Shown here piece by piece: positions 31,715-40,185 of a DNA stretch of 64,000 nucleotides. Every line of letters starts with the position of its first letter. The first letter of the stretch is position 1. Location: NCBI GenBank assembly GCA_035606915.1, contig DATNDU010000031.1, forward strand, positions 1 through 64,000, given 5' to 3'. The translations under genes were made by a program, and so were the position numbers. This DNA is from Roseiarcus sp035606915 (GTDB lineage: Bacteria; Pseudomonadota; Alphaproteobacteria; Rhizobiales; Beijerinckiaceae). The notes beneath the pieces are model-generated. The model did no database searches. It saw only the letters and a program-made list of their open reading frames with translations, and was not told where the DNA came from.

Positions 31715-32439
31715 GCTCCGCACCCCATGCCGCCGGAGACGCCGAGCACCTCGCCGGTAATGAAGCCGGCCTCCTCACTGGCGAGGAAGGCCACCGCCGC
31801 GGCGATCTCCTCCGGCTGGCCGATGCGCCCGAGCAGGGTCGCCGAGGCCATCGCCGCCATCAGCTTTTCGCCGCCGTTGGCGACGGCGCGGCGCAGCATC
31901 GGCGTATCGACCGGACCCGGGGCCACGACATTGGCGGTGACGCCCATGCGCCCGTTCTCGCGCGCGATCGAGCGCGTGAAGGCGATGACGCCGCCTTTCG
32001 CCGCCGCATAGACGGCGCCGCCGTTCGAGCCGAGCCGGCCGGCCTCGGAGGCGATATTGACGACGCGGCCGTAGCCCGCCCTCTGCATCGCCGGCAGCAG
32101 CACATGCGTGGCGTTGAGCGCCGCGTCGAGGTTGAGCGCCAGCAGGCGGCGCCAATCCTGCGGCGTCGAATGGGTGAAGAAGGCGTGCTGATCGGCGCCG
32201 GCGCTGTTGACGAGAATGTCGAACGGCCCCGCCAGCGTGCGCGCCGCCGCGTCGTAGTCGGTGAGATCGACGGCGAGAAACGTGGCGCCGATCTCGCGCG
32301 CCGTGCGCTCGCCTTGGAGCGCGTCGATGTCGGCGATCACCACCTCGGCGCCCAGGGCGGCGAGCCGCGCCGCGCTTGCGGCGCCGATGCCGCTGGCGCC
32401 GCCGGCGATCAGCGCTCGCCGTCCCTTGACGCCGGCCAT
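31711..32439 (-). CDS. Short-chain dehydrogenase/reductase
   Basis: A 242-residue classical SDR. The cofactor motif IAGGASGIGAASA is at about 11-23, NSAGAD at about 82, Ser in NIASEAGR, and YAAAK gives the intact Tyr-Lys pair. It ends GVSGGMGCGA. In the cluster it could act as a 3-hydroxyacyl-CoA or alcohol dehydrogenase. Its ATG shares one base with the enoyl-CoA hydratase stop (TGATG), so the two are translated together. Confidence 0.9.
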   Translation of the reverse strand: MAGVKGRRALIAGGASGIGAASAARLAALGAEVVIADIDALQGERTAREIGATFLAVDLTDYDAAARTLAGPFDILVNSAGADQHAFFTHSTPQDWRRLLALNLDAALNATHVLLPAMQRAGYGRVVNIASEAGRLGSNGGAVYAAAKGGVIAFTRSIARENGRMGVTANVVAPGPVDTPMLRRAVANGGEKLMAAMASATLLGRIGQPEEIAAAVAFLASEEAGFITGEVLGVSGGMGCGA

Positions 32440-33269
32440 CAGCGCCCCGTGAACCTCGGCTTGCGCTTTTCGATCACCGCCGCCAGGCCTTCGTGTGCGT
32501 CACGGGTTGCCGACAGAACCTCCTGCGCCTGGTTCTCCTCCGGCATCGCCGCCTCGACGCCTTGGCCGAGGCCGTTCCACAGCAGACGCTTGGTGTTGGC
32601 GAGCGCCGCCGGCGCGCCGGCGGCCAGCGTGCGCGCCAGACTCCACGCTTCATCGAGCAGCGAACCGTCGGCGACGACGCGCGTGATGAGGCCGATCTCC
32701 AGCGCCTTGGCGGCGTCGATCACCGGGTTCAGCATCAGGATCTCCATCGCCCGCCGCAGGCCGACGAGTTGCGTCAGCGTCACGCTGACGCCGGCGTCGG
32801 GGACCATCGCCACCCGCGTCGCCCCGGCGATGAATTTCGCCGAACTCGCCGCGACAACGAAATCCGAGGCGCAGACCAGCCCCATGCCGCCGCCGCCGGC
32901 CGCATAGCCCTGCACCGCCGTCACCACCGGCGCCTTAAGGCGGATCAGGCCCGTCGCCACCAGCCGCAGATGCGCGGTGGCGACGCGAATATAGGCCGGC
33001 AGCGCCTCACCCTTGGCGAGAAAAGTGTGGATGTCGCCGCCGGCGCAGAAATTCTGGCCTTCCCCGGTCAGCAGCACTGCGCGCACGCGATCCTCGCCAT
33101 GCAGCCCCATGATGACGCGCTGAAGTTCAGCCAGCAGCTCGATATTGAGGCCGTTGGCGCTGTCGGGCCGGTTGAGCCGCACATGGGCGACGCCGTCGGT
33201 GTGCAGATCGGCCAGAACGGGCCCGCTGGCGCTGAGCACGGAAGGGCCGGATGTGTCTGTCATCGGCAT
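32439..33269 (-). CDS. Enoyl-CoA hydratase/isomerase family protein
   Basis: A 276-residue crotonase-fold protein. The oxyanion-hole segments are FCAGGDIHTF and GYAAGGGGMGLVCASDFVVA, and the C-terminus reads VIEKRKPRFTGR as in many catabolic hydratases. The catalytic Glu pair is not clear, so hydratase versus isomerase activity is open. It is the first gene of the six-gene operon (33269 to 26841). Operator D lies 73 bases upstream. The ATG at 33269 is preferred over GTG 33275 because AGGGG is correctly spaced. Confidence 0.88.
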   Translation of the reverse strand: MPMTDTSGPSVLSASGPVLADLHTDGVAHVRLNRPDSANGLNIELLAELQRVIMGLHGEDRVRAVLLTGEGQNFCAGGDIHTFLAKGEALPAYIRVATAHLRLVATGLIRLKAPVVTAVQGYAAGGGGMGLVCASDFVVAASSAKFIAGATRVAMVPDAGVSVTLTQLVGLRRAMEILMLNPVIDAAKALEIGLITRVVADGSLLDEAWSLARTLAAGAPAALANTKRLLWNGLGQGVEAAMPEENQAQEVLSATRDAHEGLAAVIEKRKPRFTGR

Positions 33270-33342
33270 GGCCACCCCTGAAGCAGACCCGCGTTTCCTC
33301 GATCCGTCCGGCGCTGTGGGCCGCGGAATCTGCGGCCAATAA

Positions 33343-33364
33343 ATAGTCCGACTGGACGGACTAT
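33343..33364. promoter_or_regulatory. TetR-type operator D
   Basis: ATAGTCCG and CGGACTAT form perfect 8-bp arms around a 6-base centre. The inner core CCGACTGGACGG (33348-33359) matches the CCGAC-N2-GTCGG consensus at 9 of 10 positions. It lies 73 bases upstream of the first gene of the thiolase/HMGS-like operon. Confidence 0.68.
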
Positions 33365-33393
33365 GTCAATCGCCAGCAAGCCGACTGATCGTC

Positions 33394-34548
33394 TCACATG
33401 CGCTTGGCGACTTCCTCCAGCATCACCTCGGTGGCGCCGCCGCCGATGGTGAGAATGCGCGCGTCGCGCGCCATGCGCTCGATCGGCGTGCCAACCATAT
33501 AGCCGACGCCGCCGTGAAGTTGCAGGCAGGTGTGGACGATCTCCTGCAAGGTCTCGCCGGCGAGCGCCTTCAACATCGACAGTTCGCGCACCCCATCCTG
33601 GCCCTCGTCAATCATCTGAGCGCATTGATAGGTCAAAGCGCGCACGGACGCCGCCTTGGCGGCCATCCACGCCAGTTTGTTGCGCACCACCGGTTGCTCC
33701 CACAGCGTCTTGCCGAAGGCCTTGCGCTGGCGCAGATAATCGAGCGTCGAATCGATCGCCTTGGCGCTGGCGCCGCTGACCAGGCCGCCGACGACGAGGC
33801 GCTCGTTCTGGAACGTACTGACGATATAATAGAAGCCGCGCCCCTCCTCGCCGAGCAGGGCCTGATGCGGCACGCGCACGTCCTGGAAGTACAACGTCGC
33901 GGTGTCGGAACTGCGCCAACCATGCTTGGAAAGCTTGTCCGAGATCGAAAAGCCCTCGGCGCCGCGCTCGACGATGAACAGCGAGATGCCGCGCGCGCCC
34001 GAAGCCTGCGGGTCGGTGCGCGCGGCGACGATATAGATATCGCCGAGCGCGCCGTTGGTGATGTAGGTCTTGCAACCGTTTATCAACCAGCCGCTGTCGG
34101 TGCGCGTCGCGCGCGTCTTCAGTCCGGCGACGTCGGAGCCGGCGTCGGGCTCGGTGACGCAGATCGCGCCGACCTTTTCACCGGCGCAAGCCGGCGGCAG
34201 ATAGCGCGCCTTTTGCTCGGCCGTGCCGCGATGGGCGATGTGGGAAATCGACATGTCGGAATGGACGGTCAGCGCGCTCGCCACGCCGCCGAACGAGGAG
34301 CGCGAAAGCTCCTCGGCGAGAATAACGGAAGACAGCGCGCCGAGCCCGCCGCCGCCATATTCGACGGGATGACGCATGCCGAGCAAGCCGAGACCGCCAA
34401 GCTCGCGGAACAGTTGGCGCGGGATCTCGCCCGCTTGCTCCCACGCTTGCGCCTGCCGCACGATGCGCTCATCGACAAATCGGCGAATCTGCGCCCTGAT
34501 GAGGATCAGGCTCTCGTCGCGGATGGCGGGTTCGGCGAATTCGAACAA
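33394..34548 (-). CDS. Acyl-CoA dehydrogenase
   Basis: A 384-residue FAD acyl-CoA dehydrogenase of normal length. It shows ICVTEPDAGSDVAGLKTRA, KTYITNGALGDIYIVAART, RKAFGKTLWEQP and LQLHGGVGYMVGTPIERMARDAR. The classical catalytic Glu position (IYEGT in short-chain enzymes) reads IGGGAT, while FQNERLVVGG supplies a Glu at the isovaleryl/long-chain position, so this is the helix-G Glu topology. The start appears to be TTG 34548. Operator E lies 59 bases upstream, and operator D separates it from the next operon. Confidence 0.9.
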   Translation of the reverse strand: MFEFAEPAIRDESLILIRAQIRRFVDERIVRQAQAWEQAGEIPRQLFRELGGLGLLGMRHPVEYGGGGLGALSSVILAEELSRSSFGGVASALTVHSDMSISHIAHRGTAEQKARYLPPACAGEKVGAICVTEPDAGSDVAGLKTRATRTDSGWLINGCKTYITNGALGDIYIVAARTDPQASGARGISLFIVERGAEGFSISDKLSKHGWRSSDTATLYFQDVRVPHQALLGEEGRGFYYIVSTFQNERLVVGGLVSGASAKAIDSTLDYLRQRKAFGKTLWEQPVVRNKLAWMAAKAASVRALTYQCAQMIDEGQDGVRELSMLKALAGETLQEIVHTCLQLHGGVGYMVGTPIERMARDARILTIGGGATEVMLEEVAKRM

Positions 34549-34601
34549 GGCAAGCGTCCAGGCCGCAGCGGGTTTGCGGCCCGCGGAATAACGCCTCGAT
34601 T

Positions 34602-34625
34602 AATAGACCGACGGGTCGGATTTGC
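34602..34625. promoter_or_regulatory. TetR-type operator E
   Basis: The core CCGACGGGTCGG (34608-34619) is identical to operator A, with TAATAGA on the left and ATTTGCAA on the right. It is 59 bases upstream of the acyl-CoA dehydrogenase start. An exact 12-mer shared with a site 12.5 kb away argues for a real regulatory element. Confidence 0.7.
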
Positions 34626-34664
34626 AATAGCGAATGCGGAATCGTGCTGCGCGGCGGCGCGCGG

Positions 34665-35852
34665 CTATTTGCCCTGAAACCGCGCTGGCCGCTTCTCGAT
34701 GAACGCGGCGATGCCCTCCCGCGCATCGTCGCTTTCGCTGGCGGCGACCAGAGACTCTTTCTCCGCCGCCAACTGTGCCGACATCTCCGAGGATAGCGAC
34801 CGCTTCAGCAGGCTCCTGATGCCGCCATAGGCGCGCGTCGGGCCGGCGGCGAGCTTGACGGCGATCTCGGCGGCCTCCTGCTCGACCTTGTCGCTCGGCG
34901 CCAGCCGCGACACCAAACCATATTCCAGCGCCTCCGGCGCCGTCAGCCGGCGATTGAGCAGAAACAATTCCTGCGTGCGCCGCAGCCCGATCAGGCGCGG
35001 CAGGAAATACGTGCTGCCGCCGTCGCAGGTCAGGCCGAGCGCGCCGTAGCCGAGCGCGAAACGCGCATCGTCGGCGGCGACGACGATGTCGGCGGCGTAG
35101 AGCAGCCCCATCGCGCCGCCGCCCACCGCGCCGCGCACCGCCGCCACAACTGGCGCGTCGATCGCCGTCAGGCGCTCGATGGCGAGATGATAGCTGTCAA
35201 TCATGCGCCTGAGCAGCTTCGGGAGTTCCGCGCGCGGTTGTTTCACAAACACCGCGATATCGCCGCCGACGGAAAAATGGGCGCCGCTGCCGGCGATGAG
35301 CACGGCCCGGATTCCTGGCGTCTCCGCGATTTGCGTCGCTGCCTCCAGCAAATCCGACGCCATGTCCGGGTCGATGGCGTTGGCGTTGCGGGGGCGATCG
35401 AGCCTGAGCGTCGCGACGCCTTGCGCGATCTCCAGCGTCACGGCGCTGAGCCGGCTTGCCGCGTCGCGCCAGCGGCCGGTGTCGGTGTATTGCGTCAAGG
35501 CGCGAATACGCTCGCCCTCGAAGACCAGCAGATGCGCGAACTCCGCGTCGAGCGCCGCGCCGCCTCGCTTGCCCTCGCCACGATACCGTCCGGTGACGAG
35601 CAATTGATCCTCGGAGAGCGCGATGAATTGCTCGGGCTCGGCGCGCGCCTCGAAGTGGCGCGCGATCGCCCCCCAACCGTCGCGACGCATCGCCTGCGGC
35701 CCCTCATGCGTGCCGCCGACGCCGAACGGCATGCCCTCGGCGAGGCGGCCGACGAAATTTGCATGCAACAAATCGTCGAGTGCGGCGCGGTCGCCATCGG
35801 CGAGCGCGACATAGAGGCGGCGAGCCTTGTCGACCAGGACTTCGTTGTCCAT
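34665..35852 (-). CDS. SnoaL-like domain fused to enoyl-CoA hydratase
   Basis: A 395-residue two-domain protein. Residues 1-130 look like an NTF2/SnoaL-type domain (VDKARRLYVALADGDRAALD; LLHANFVGRLAEGMPF; FEGERIRALTQYTDTGRWR). Residues 135-395 are a complete crotonase-fold enoyl-CoA hydratase/isomerase (VTLEIAQGVATLRLDRPRNA; FSVGGDIAVF; GAVGGGAMGLLYAADIV; EKRPARFQGK). SnoaL-type domains are often cyclases, isomerases or lyases, so a coupled two-step reaction is possible. There is one ATG at 35852 and no sign of a frameshift between the domains. It is the furthest upstream gene of the cluster. Confidence 0.85.
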   Translation of the reverse strand: MDNEVLVDKARRLYVALADGDRAALDDLLHANFVGRLAEGMPFGVGGTHEGPQAMRRDGWGAIARHFEARAEPEQFIALSEDQLLVTGRYRGEGKRGGAALDAEFAHLLVFEGERIRALTQYTDTGRWRDAASRLSAVTLEIAQGVATLRLDRPRNANAIDPDMASDLLEAATQIAETPGIRAVLIAGSGAHFSVGGDIAVFVKQPRAELPKLLRRMIDSYHLAIERLTAIDAPVVAAVRGAVGGGAMGLLYAADIVVAADDARFALGYGALGLTCDGGSTYFLPRLIGLRRTQELFLLNRRLTAPEALEYGLVSRLAPSDKVEQEAAEIAVKLAAGPTRAYGGIRSLLKRSLSSEMSAQLAAEKESLVAASESDDAREGIAAFIEKRPARFQGK

Positions 35853-36048
35853 TCGAGCATTCCTCTAAAGAGCCAGGCCGGCGGATCATCGTAGATCGGT
35901 CGACCCGCTTTAGATCACCATCGCAAAGCGATCCAACCCGAAACAGGGCGCCGCTGCAAGCTCATCGCCGCCGCCGGGCGCATCGCCAAGGACCTCGTCC
36001 GCGCGCCGCAATCGCCTGTGGCGAAGGCCCGCGACGCGCTGTGCCGGT

Positions 36049-37293
36049 CTATCCGATGAGCCCGCGCAGGCCCGCGTAAACGGAGATGACGGAAAGGATC
36101 GCGAAGGCCGCCGCCAGCCCCCGCGCATAGCGCGGCGACATCGCCAGCGCGCCATTCAGTTGCGTACGCGCCAGCCCATAGAGCAGCGCCAACGTCACCG
36201 GCAGCAGCACGGCGTTGACGGCGCCGGCGGCGATCGAGATCGTCACCGGATTGGCGCCGGAGACGACGAAGGCCCCCGCGGCGAGCGTCATGACGACATA
36301 GGCGAGGAAAAAGCCCGGCGCCGTGCGCGGCGAGGCGCCGGGCTTGGGACGGACCGCGAAGACTTCGCTGAAGCTCCAGCCGACCGTCAGGCCCGCCACC
36401 ATGGCGGCCACCATCGCCGAGCCGCATAGGCCGAGCGCGAAAACGATGGTTCCGACGCGGGTTTCCAGCGCCTGGCCAAAGGTTCTGGCGAGCGCGCCAA
36501 TGTCGGCGAAGCCGCCGCCGCCGACGCCATGTCCGGCGGTCGCCGCCCCGGCCACGAGAATGGCCGCCGTAATGAGTTGGCACAGGATCGCGCCGCCCAG
36601 GGTTTCAAGCCGCGCCTCGCGCAATCGTTGCGGCGTCAGCGCTTTGTCGAGGATCGCCGATTGCTGATAGAACGCCGCCCACGGCAGGAACGTCGTGCCT
36701 ATATTGGCGGCCAGCAGATAGAGATAGCGGGTGTCGCGCAGCGGAGCGTCGAACATCTGCCGTGCGACGTCGGCGGCCTTCGGCCCCGCTCGCCAGGCCA
36801 CGGCGACAAAAGCGAGTTCGAACAGGCCGAGCGCGATCGCAACGCGCTCCACCCGCCCATAGGCGCCGAAGCCGGCGACCGAGATGAAGAACAGCACGCT
36901 CGCCGTCACCGTGGGCGCGACGGGGGCGCCGAGCGCCTGCGCCAATCCGCCAAGCGCCGAAAGCTGGGTGACGAGGGCGCCGAAGCAACTCGCAGCGAGT
37001 GTGACGAGAACGGCGACGGCGACGCTGCGCCCGTAGCGCCGCTGCACCAGCTCCGCAAAGCCGCGCCCGGTGCCGAAGGCGAGGCGAACCGTCAGTTCCT
37101 GAATCACGAACAGTAGCGGGATCATCGCGAATTGCAGCGGCAGCAAGCGATAGCCCCATTCGGCCCCGCTCTGCGCCGCCGTGACGACGCTGCCGGCGTC
37201 CGTGTCGGCGAGCATGACGACAAGGCCCGGACCGATGGCGAGCGCCACGCGCCGCCAGGAGCGGCCGGGCGTCCAGGCGGGCGCCGAGGTCAC
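36049..37293 (-). CDS. NRAMP-family divalent metal transporter, atypical motifs
   Basis: A 414-residue membrane protein with about 11 hydrophobic helices of the NRAMP fold. Canonical members have DPGN in TM1 and MPH in TM6. Here TM1 reads LADTDAGSVVTAAQSGAEWGY and TM6 reads NIGTTFLPWAAFYQQSA. The retained Asp residues fit cation binding, but the missing Met suggests that Mg2+ or another hard metal, rather than Mn2+/Fe2+, could be carried (inference). The start is GTG 37293. It is a single gene 196 bases beyond the SnoaL-hydratase; no regulator or riboswitch was seen. Confidence 0.82.
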   Translation of the reverse strand: MTSAPAWTPGRSWRRVALAIGPGLVVMLADTDAGSVVTAAQSGAEWGYRLLPLQFAMIPLLFVIQELTVRLAFGTGRGFAELVQRRYGRSVAVAVLVTLAASCFGALVTQLSALGGLAQALGAPVAPTVTASVLFFISVAGFGAYGRVERVAIALGLFELAFVAVAWRAGPKAADVARQMFDAPLRDTRYLYLLAANIGTTFLPWAAFYQQSAILDKALTPQRLREARLETLGGAILCQLITAAILVAGAATAGHGVGGGGFADIGALARTFGQALETRVGTIVFALGLCGSAMVAAMVAGLTVGWSFSEVFAVRPKPGASPRTAPGFFLAYVVMTLAAGAFVVSGANPVTISIAAGAVNAVLLPVTLALLYGLARTQLNGALAMSPRYARGLAAAFAILSVISVYAGLRGLIG

Positions 37294-37666
37294 TTCGCAG
37301 CTTCCGCAACCGCAAAAGCCGCCCGCCCCCGCCGGCGACGGGCCTCAAACTTGGACGGCGATTCGAGGTCACGCATGCCCGGCGTTTATATCACCGCATA
37401 CGGTTTGCGAGTGAAACGCTCGCAGGCGGGCGCGACGATCGCGTCGACCTCCTGCGGCTTGGCGATTGCGGTTAGCGCGAGGCGCGTGCGCCGGCGGGCG
37501 CCGGCGGGCGCCGTCGAGCGCGCCCGCCGCCCCGCGCCACCGGCCCGCCCGCCCTTCGCAAAGGACCGGAGATAACCAAATTCGAATGCGCCATCGGCAA
37601 TTTTCGCTGGTTATCGGCGACCGGGCGAGACTACGCAACAGCGGTCGAGGGGTTCGGAGGCTGAGC
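37294..37666. other. Intergenic region between the NRAMP gene and pobA
   Basis: About 370 bases with no convincing gene. A very GC-rich stretch at 37485-37520 contains a 10-bp unit (CCGGCGGGCG) twice in tandem. A divergent promoter pair for the NRAMP gene and pobA is expected here, but no clear operator was found. A small frame from 37375 (66 codons) lacks protein character. Confidence 0.5.
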
Positions 37667-38842
37667 ATGCGCACGCAGGTCGGAATCGTCGGCGCCGGGC
37701 CCGCCGGATTGTTCCTGTCCCACCTGCTGGCCAGGCAGGGCGTCGACAGCGTCATCCTCGAAGCGCAGAGCCGCGCTCATGTCGAGGACCGCGTGCGCGC
37801 CGGCGTGCTTGAGGCCGGGATCATCGACACGATGAACAATATCGGCCTCGGCGCCCGAATGCTCGCCGAGGGCATGGTCGACGAAGGCCTCAACATTCGC
37901 TTCCGGGGCAAGGAGATCCGCCTTGATCTGCCGGGGCTCACCGGCCGCCATGTTATGATCTACGGCCAGCAGGAGGTGGTGAAGGATCTCGTCGCCGCGC
38001 GGCTCGCCGAAGACCGTCCGCTGCTGTTCGGGGCCTCGGTGGAGCGGCTCGACGAGATCGAGGGGCCGCGCCCGCGGCTGCACTTCCGCAAGGATGGCGT
38101 GACGCAAGTTCTCGAATGCGACTTCATCGCTGGTTGCGACGGTTTTCACGGCGCCTGCCGTCAGGCGCCGCCGCAAGAAACCGTTCATTCCTTTGTCAAG
38201 GCCTATGATTTCGTGTGGCTCGGCGTGTTGGCGCGCGCGGCGCCGATCCCGGACATGACCTACGCCAACCATGATCGCGGCTTTGCCTTGTGCAGCCGGC
38301 GCTCAACCAAAGTGTCGCGGCTCTATCTGCAAGTGGCGGCGTCCGATGCACCGGAAAACTGGTCGGATCGCCAGTTCTGGGACGAGTTGCACGCGCGCAT
38401 GGCCGACACGCAGGCCCAGCAAATCCAGGAAGGCGAAATCTTCCAGCGCGACATGGCGCGGCTGCGCGCCTATATCGCCGATCCCATGCAATATGGCCGG
38501 TTGTTTCTGGCGGGCGACGCCTGTCACATCGTGCCGCCAGCGGGCGCCAAGGGCCTCAACATGGCGGTCGGCGACGTGCGCACGCTGGCGCGCGGGCTGG
38601 TCGCCTTCTATCGCCAGGGATCACGCGCCGGGCTCGACCGCTACAGCGCCGATTGCATCGACCGGGTGTGGAAAACGATCCGCTTCTCCGTCGCGCTCAC
38701 CAGCCTGCTGCATCGGTTTGACGAGCACACGCCGTTTCAGCGCGAGCTACAGATGGCCGAGCTCGAATATCTGCACGGTTCGCCGGCGGCGCAGCGCGTC
38801 ATCGCCGAGCAATATGTGCGGCTGAGCGAAGTGAGCGATTGA
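37667..38842 (+). CDS. pobA: 4-hydroxybenzoate 3-monooxygenase
   Basis: A 391-residue FAD monooxygenase (family length 390-395) converting 4-hydroxybenzoate to protocatechuate with NAD(P)H and O2. The FAD fold is GIVGAGPAGLFLSHLL at 6-21. EDRVRAGVLE, MIYGQQEVVKDL, the DG motif AGCDGFHGACRQ and the second FAD motif FLAGDACHIVPPAGAKGLNMA are all typical of PobA. The ATG at 37667 follows GGAGG. No pca genes or PobR regulator are adjacent. The gene after it, 11 bases downstream, is a decayed isochorismatase-like remnant. Confidence 0.95.
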   Translation: MRTQVGIVGAGPAGLFLSHLLARQGVDSVILEAQSRAHVEDRVRAGVLEAGIIDTMNNIGLGARMLAEGMVDEGLNIRFRGKEIRLDLPGLTGRHVMIYGQQEVVKDLVAARLAEDRPLLFGASVERLDEIEGPRPRLHFRKDGVTQVLECDFIAGCDGFHGACRQAPPQETVHSFVKAYDFVWLGVLARAAPIPDMTYANHDRGFALCSRRSTKVSRLYLQVAASDAPENWSDRQFWDELHARMADTQAQQIQEGEIFQRDMARLRAYIADPMQYGRLFLAGDACHIVPPAGAKGLNMAVGDVRTLARGLVAFYRQGSRAGLDRYSADCIDRVWKTIRFSVALTSLLHRFDEHTPFQRELQMAELEYLHGSPAAQRVIAEQYVRLSEVSD

Positions 38843-38853
38843 GAGTTTCGGCT

Positions 38854-39446
38854 TGCGGCGGCGCGCAGGCGGGTCATCAGCAACTCGGCGGCGTGCGCGA
38901 CGTGCCGCCGGCGCTCGCCATCATCCCCACATCAACCGCCTCGCCGCGGCGGTGCGTGCGCGCGGCGGCGTCGTCGACTGGGTGAAAATGGTGGCCGGCG
39001 AGGGCGGGCGCAGCTTGTGGCCGATCTACCACGACTATTTCTTCGCCCCCGAGAACGCGGCGCGCCATCGCGACAACCTGACCGAGGGCGCGCCGGGGCA
39101 GCGGCTGCGCGACGATCTCGACGTTCGCGACGGCGACGTCGTCGCCAACAAGTCGCGCTTCAGCGCCTTCCTGCCCGGCAAGTCCGACTTGCCCAAGCAG
39201 CTTGCGGCGCGCGGCGTGCGCAACGTCATCATCACCGGCATGTTGACCAATTTCTGCTGCGAGACCTCGGCGCGCGACGCGATGATGCTCGACTATCGCG
39301 GGGCGATGATCTCGGACGCCAACGCGGCGCGCTACGAGGAGGATCGCAACATCGGCTTCTCGACGGTGTTTCATAGCTTCGGCGACGTCATGACTACCGA
39401 TGAGATGATCGACGAAGTGCTGCGCCCCGCCGAGGCCGCGCCATGA
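38854..39446 (+). pseudogene. Isochorismatase-like cysteine hydrolase remnant
   Basis: The C-terminal three quarters of an isochorismatase-family hydrolase is readable: HINRLAAAVRARGGVVDWVK, FSAFLPGKSDLPKQLAARGV and ITGMLTNFCCETSARDA with the catalytic Cys. The N-terminal part with the catalytic Asp (DMQNDF-type motif) is gone. Just upstream, GVRDVPPALAII reads in another frame, and one extra C in the C-run at about 38926-38930 would join it to PHINRLAA. So the gene is 5'-truncated and carries a 1-base deletion. There is no ATG at its beginning. It is probably non-functional unless these are sequencing errors. Confidence 0.75.
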
Positions 39447-39480
39447 CGTCATCCCCCGCGCCAGCCAAGGAGCTATTTCG

Positions 39481-40185
39481 ATGATGCCCAATTCTATGTA
39501 ACGCCGTCACGTCCTGGGCTCGCCGCCGCGCTGCGCGGCTCGGCCTTTGCGCCCGCCGCCTTCGCCGCCGGCAAGGTGACGGTCGGCGTGGTGTTGCCGC
39601 TGTCGGGCGCCTTCGCCGACCAGGGCAAGCATTACGAGACCGGCATGCAGCTCTGCCAGCAAACGAACGGCGTCACGGCCGCCGGCAAGACGGTCGACCT
39701 CGTGGTGCGCGACGACCGCGGCCCCAGTTCCGGCGGTCTTTCGCGGCGGTTGACGCAGGAGTTGATCCTGCGCGACCACGCCGATCTCATCGTCGGCTAC
39801 AGCTTCACGCCCAACGCGATGTCGGCGGCGAGCCTGCTCACCGAGGCCAGGCGGCCGGCGATCACCATCAACGCCGCGACCTCGATCATCACGGCGAAAT
39901 CGCCGTATTTCACCCGCATTTCGATGACGATGTCGCAGGTGACCTATGCGCTCGGCCAATGGGCGGCGAAGAACGGCATCAAGACCGCCCATACGATCGC
40001 CTCCGACTATGCGCCGGGGATCGACGCCGAGACCTGGTTCGCCAAGGGATTCACCAGCGCCGGCGGCAAAGTGCTCGGCGCCGACCGCACGCCGCTGGCG
40101 TCGATGGAATATGGCGCGGTGCTGCAACGGGCGATCGAGGCCAAGCCCGCCGCGATCTTCGCCTTCGATCCCGGCGAGTTCTCCG
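39481..40185 (+). pseudogene. ABC transporter substrate-binding protein (branched-chain amino acid type), truncated
   Basis: The N-terminal half of a Leu/Ile/Val-binding-protein-like substrate-binding protein. It includes a signal-peptide remnant (LAAALRGSAFAPAAFAAG) and mature sequence KVTVGVVLPLSGAFADQGKHYETG through SPYFTRISMTMSQVTYALGQWAA to AAIFAFDPGEF. The start region is damaged: ATG 39496 is followed at once by TAA, and one base is missing near 39516, which throws the signal peptide out of frame. The second lobe is absent: at about 40185 the sequence runs straight into creatininase-like sequence. No permease or ATPase genes are nearby. Confidence 0.75.

Noticed and set aside
35885..35915. 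CGGTCGACCCG word upstream of the SnoaL-hydratase as a sixth TetR operator
   Set aside because: The half-sites are in a different order from CCGAC-N2-GTCGG, and the AT flanks are missing.
37485..37520. Tandem CCGGCGGGCG repeat
   Set aside because: Only two units in an extremely GC-rich spacer; expected by chance in this composition.
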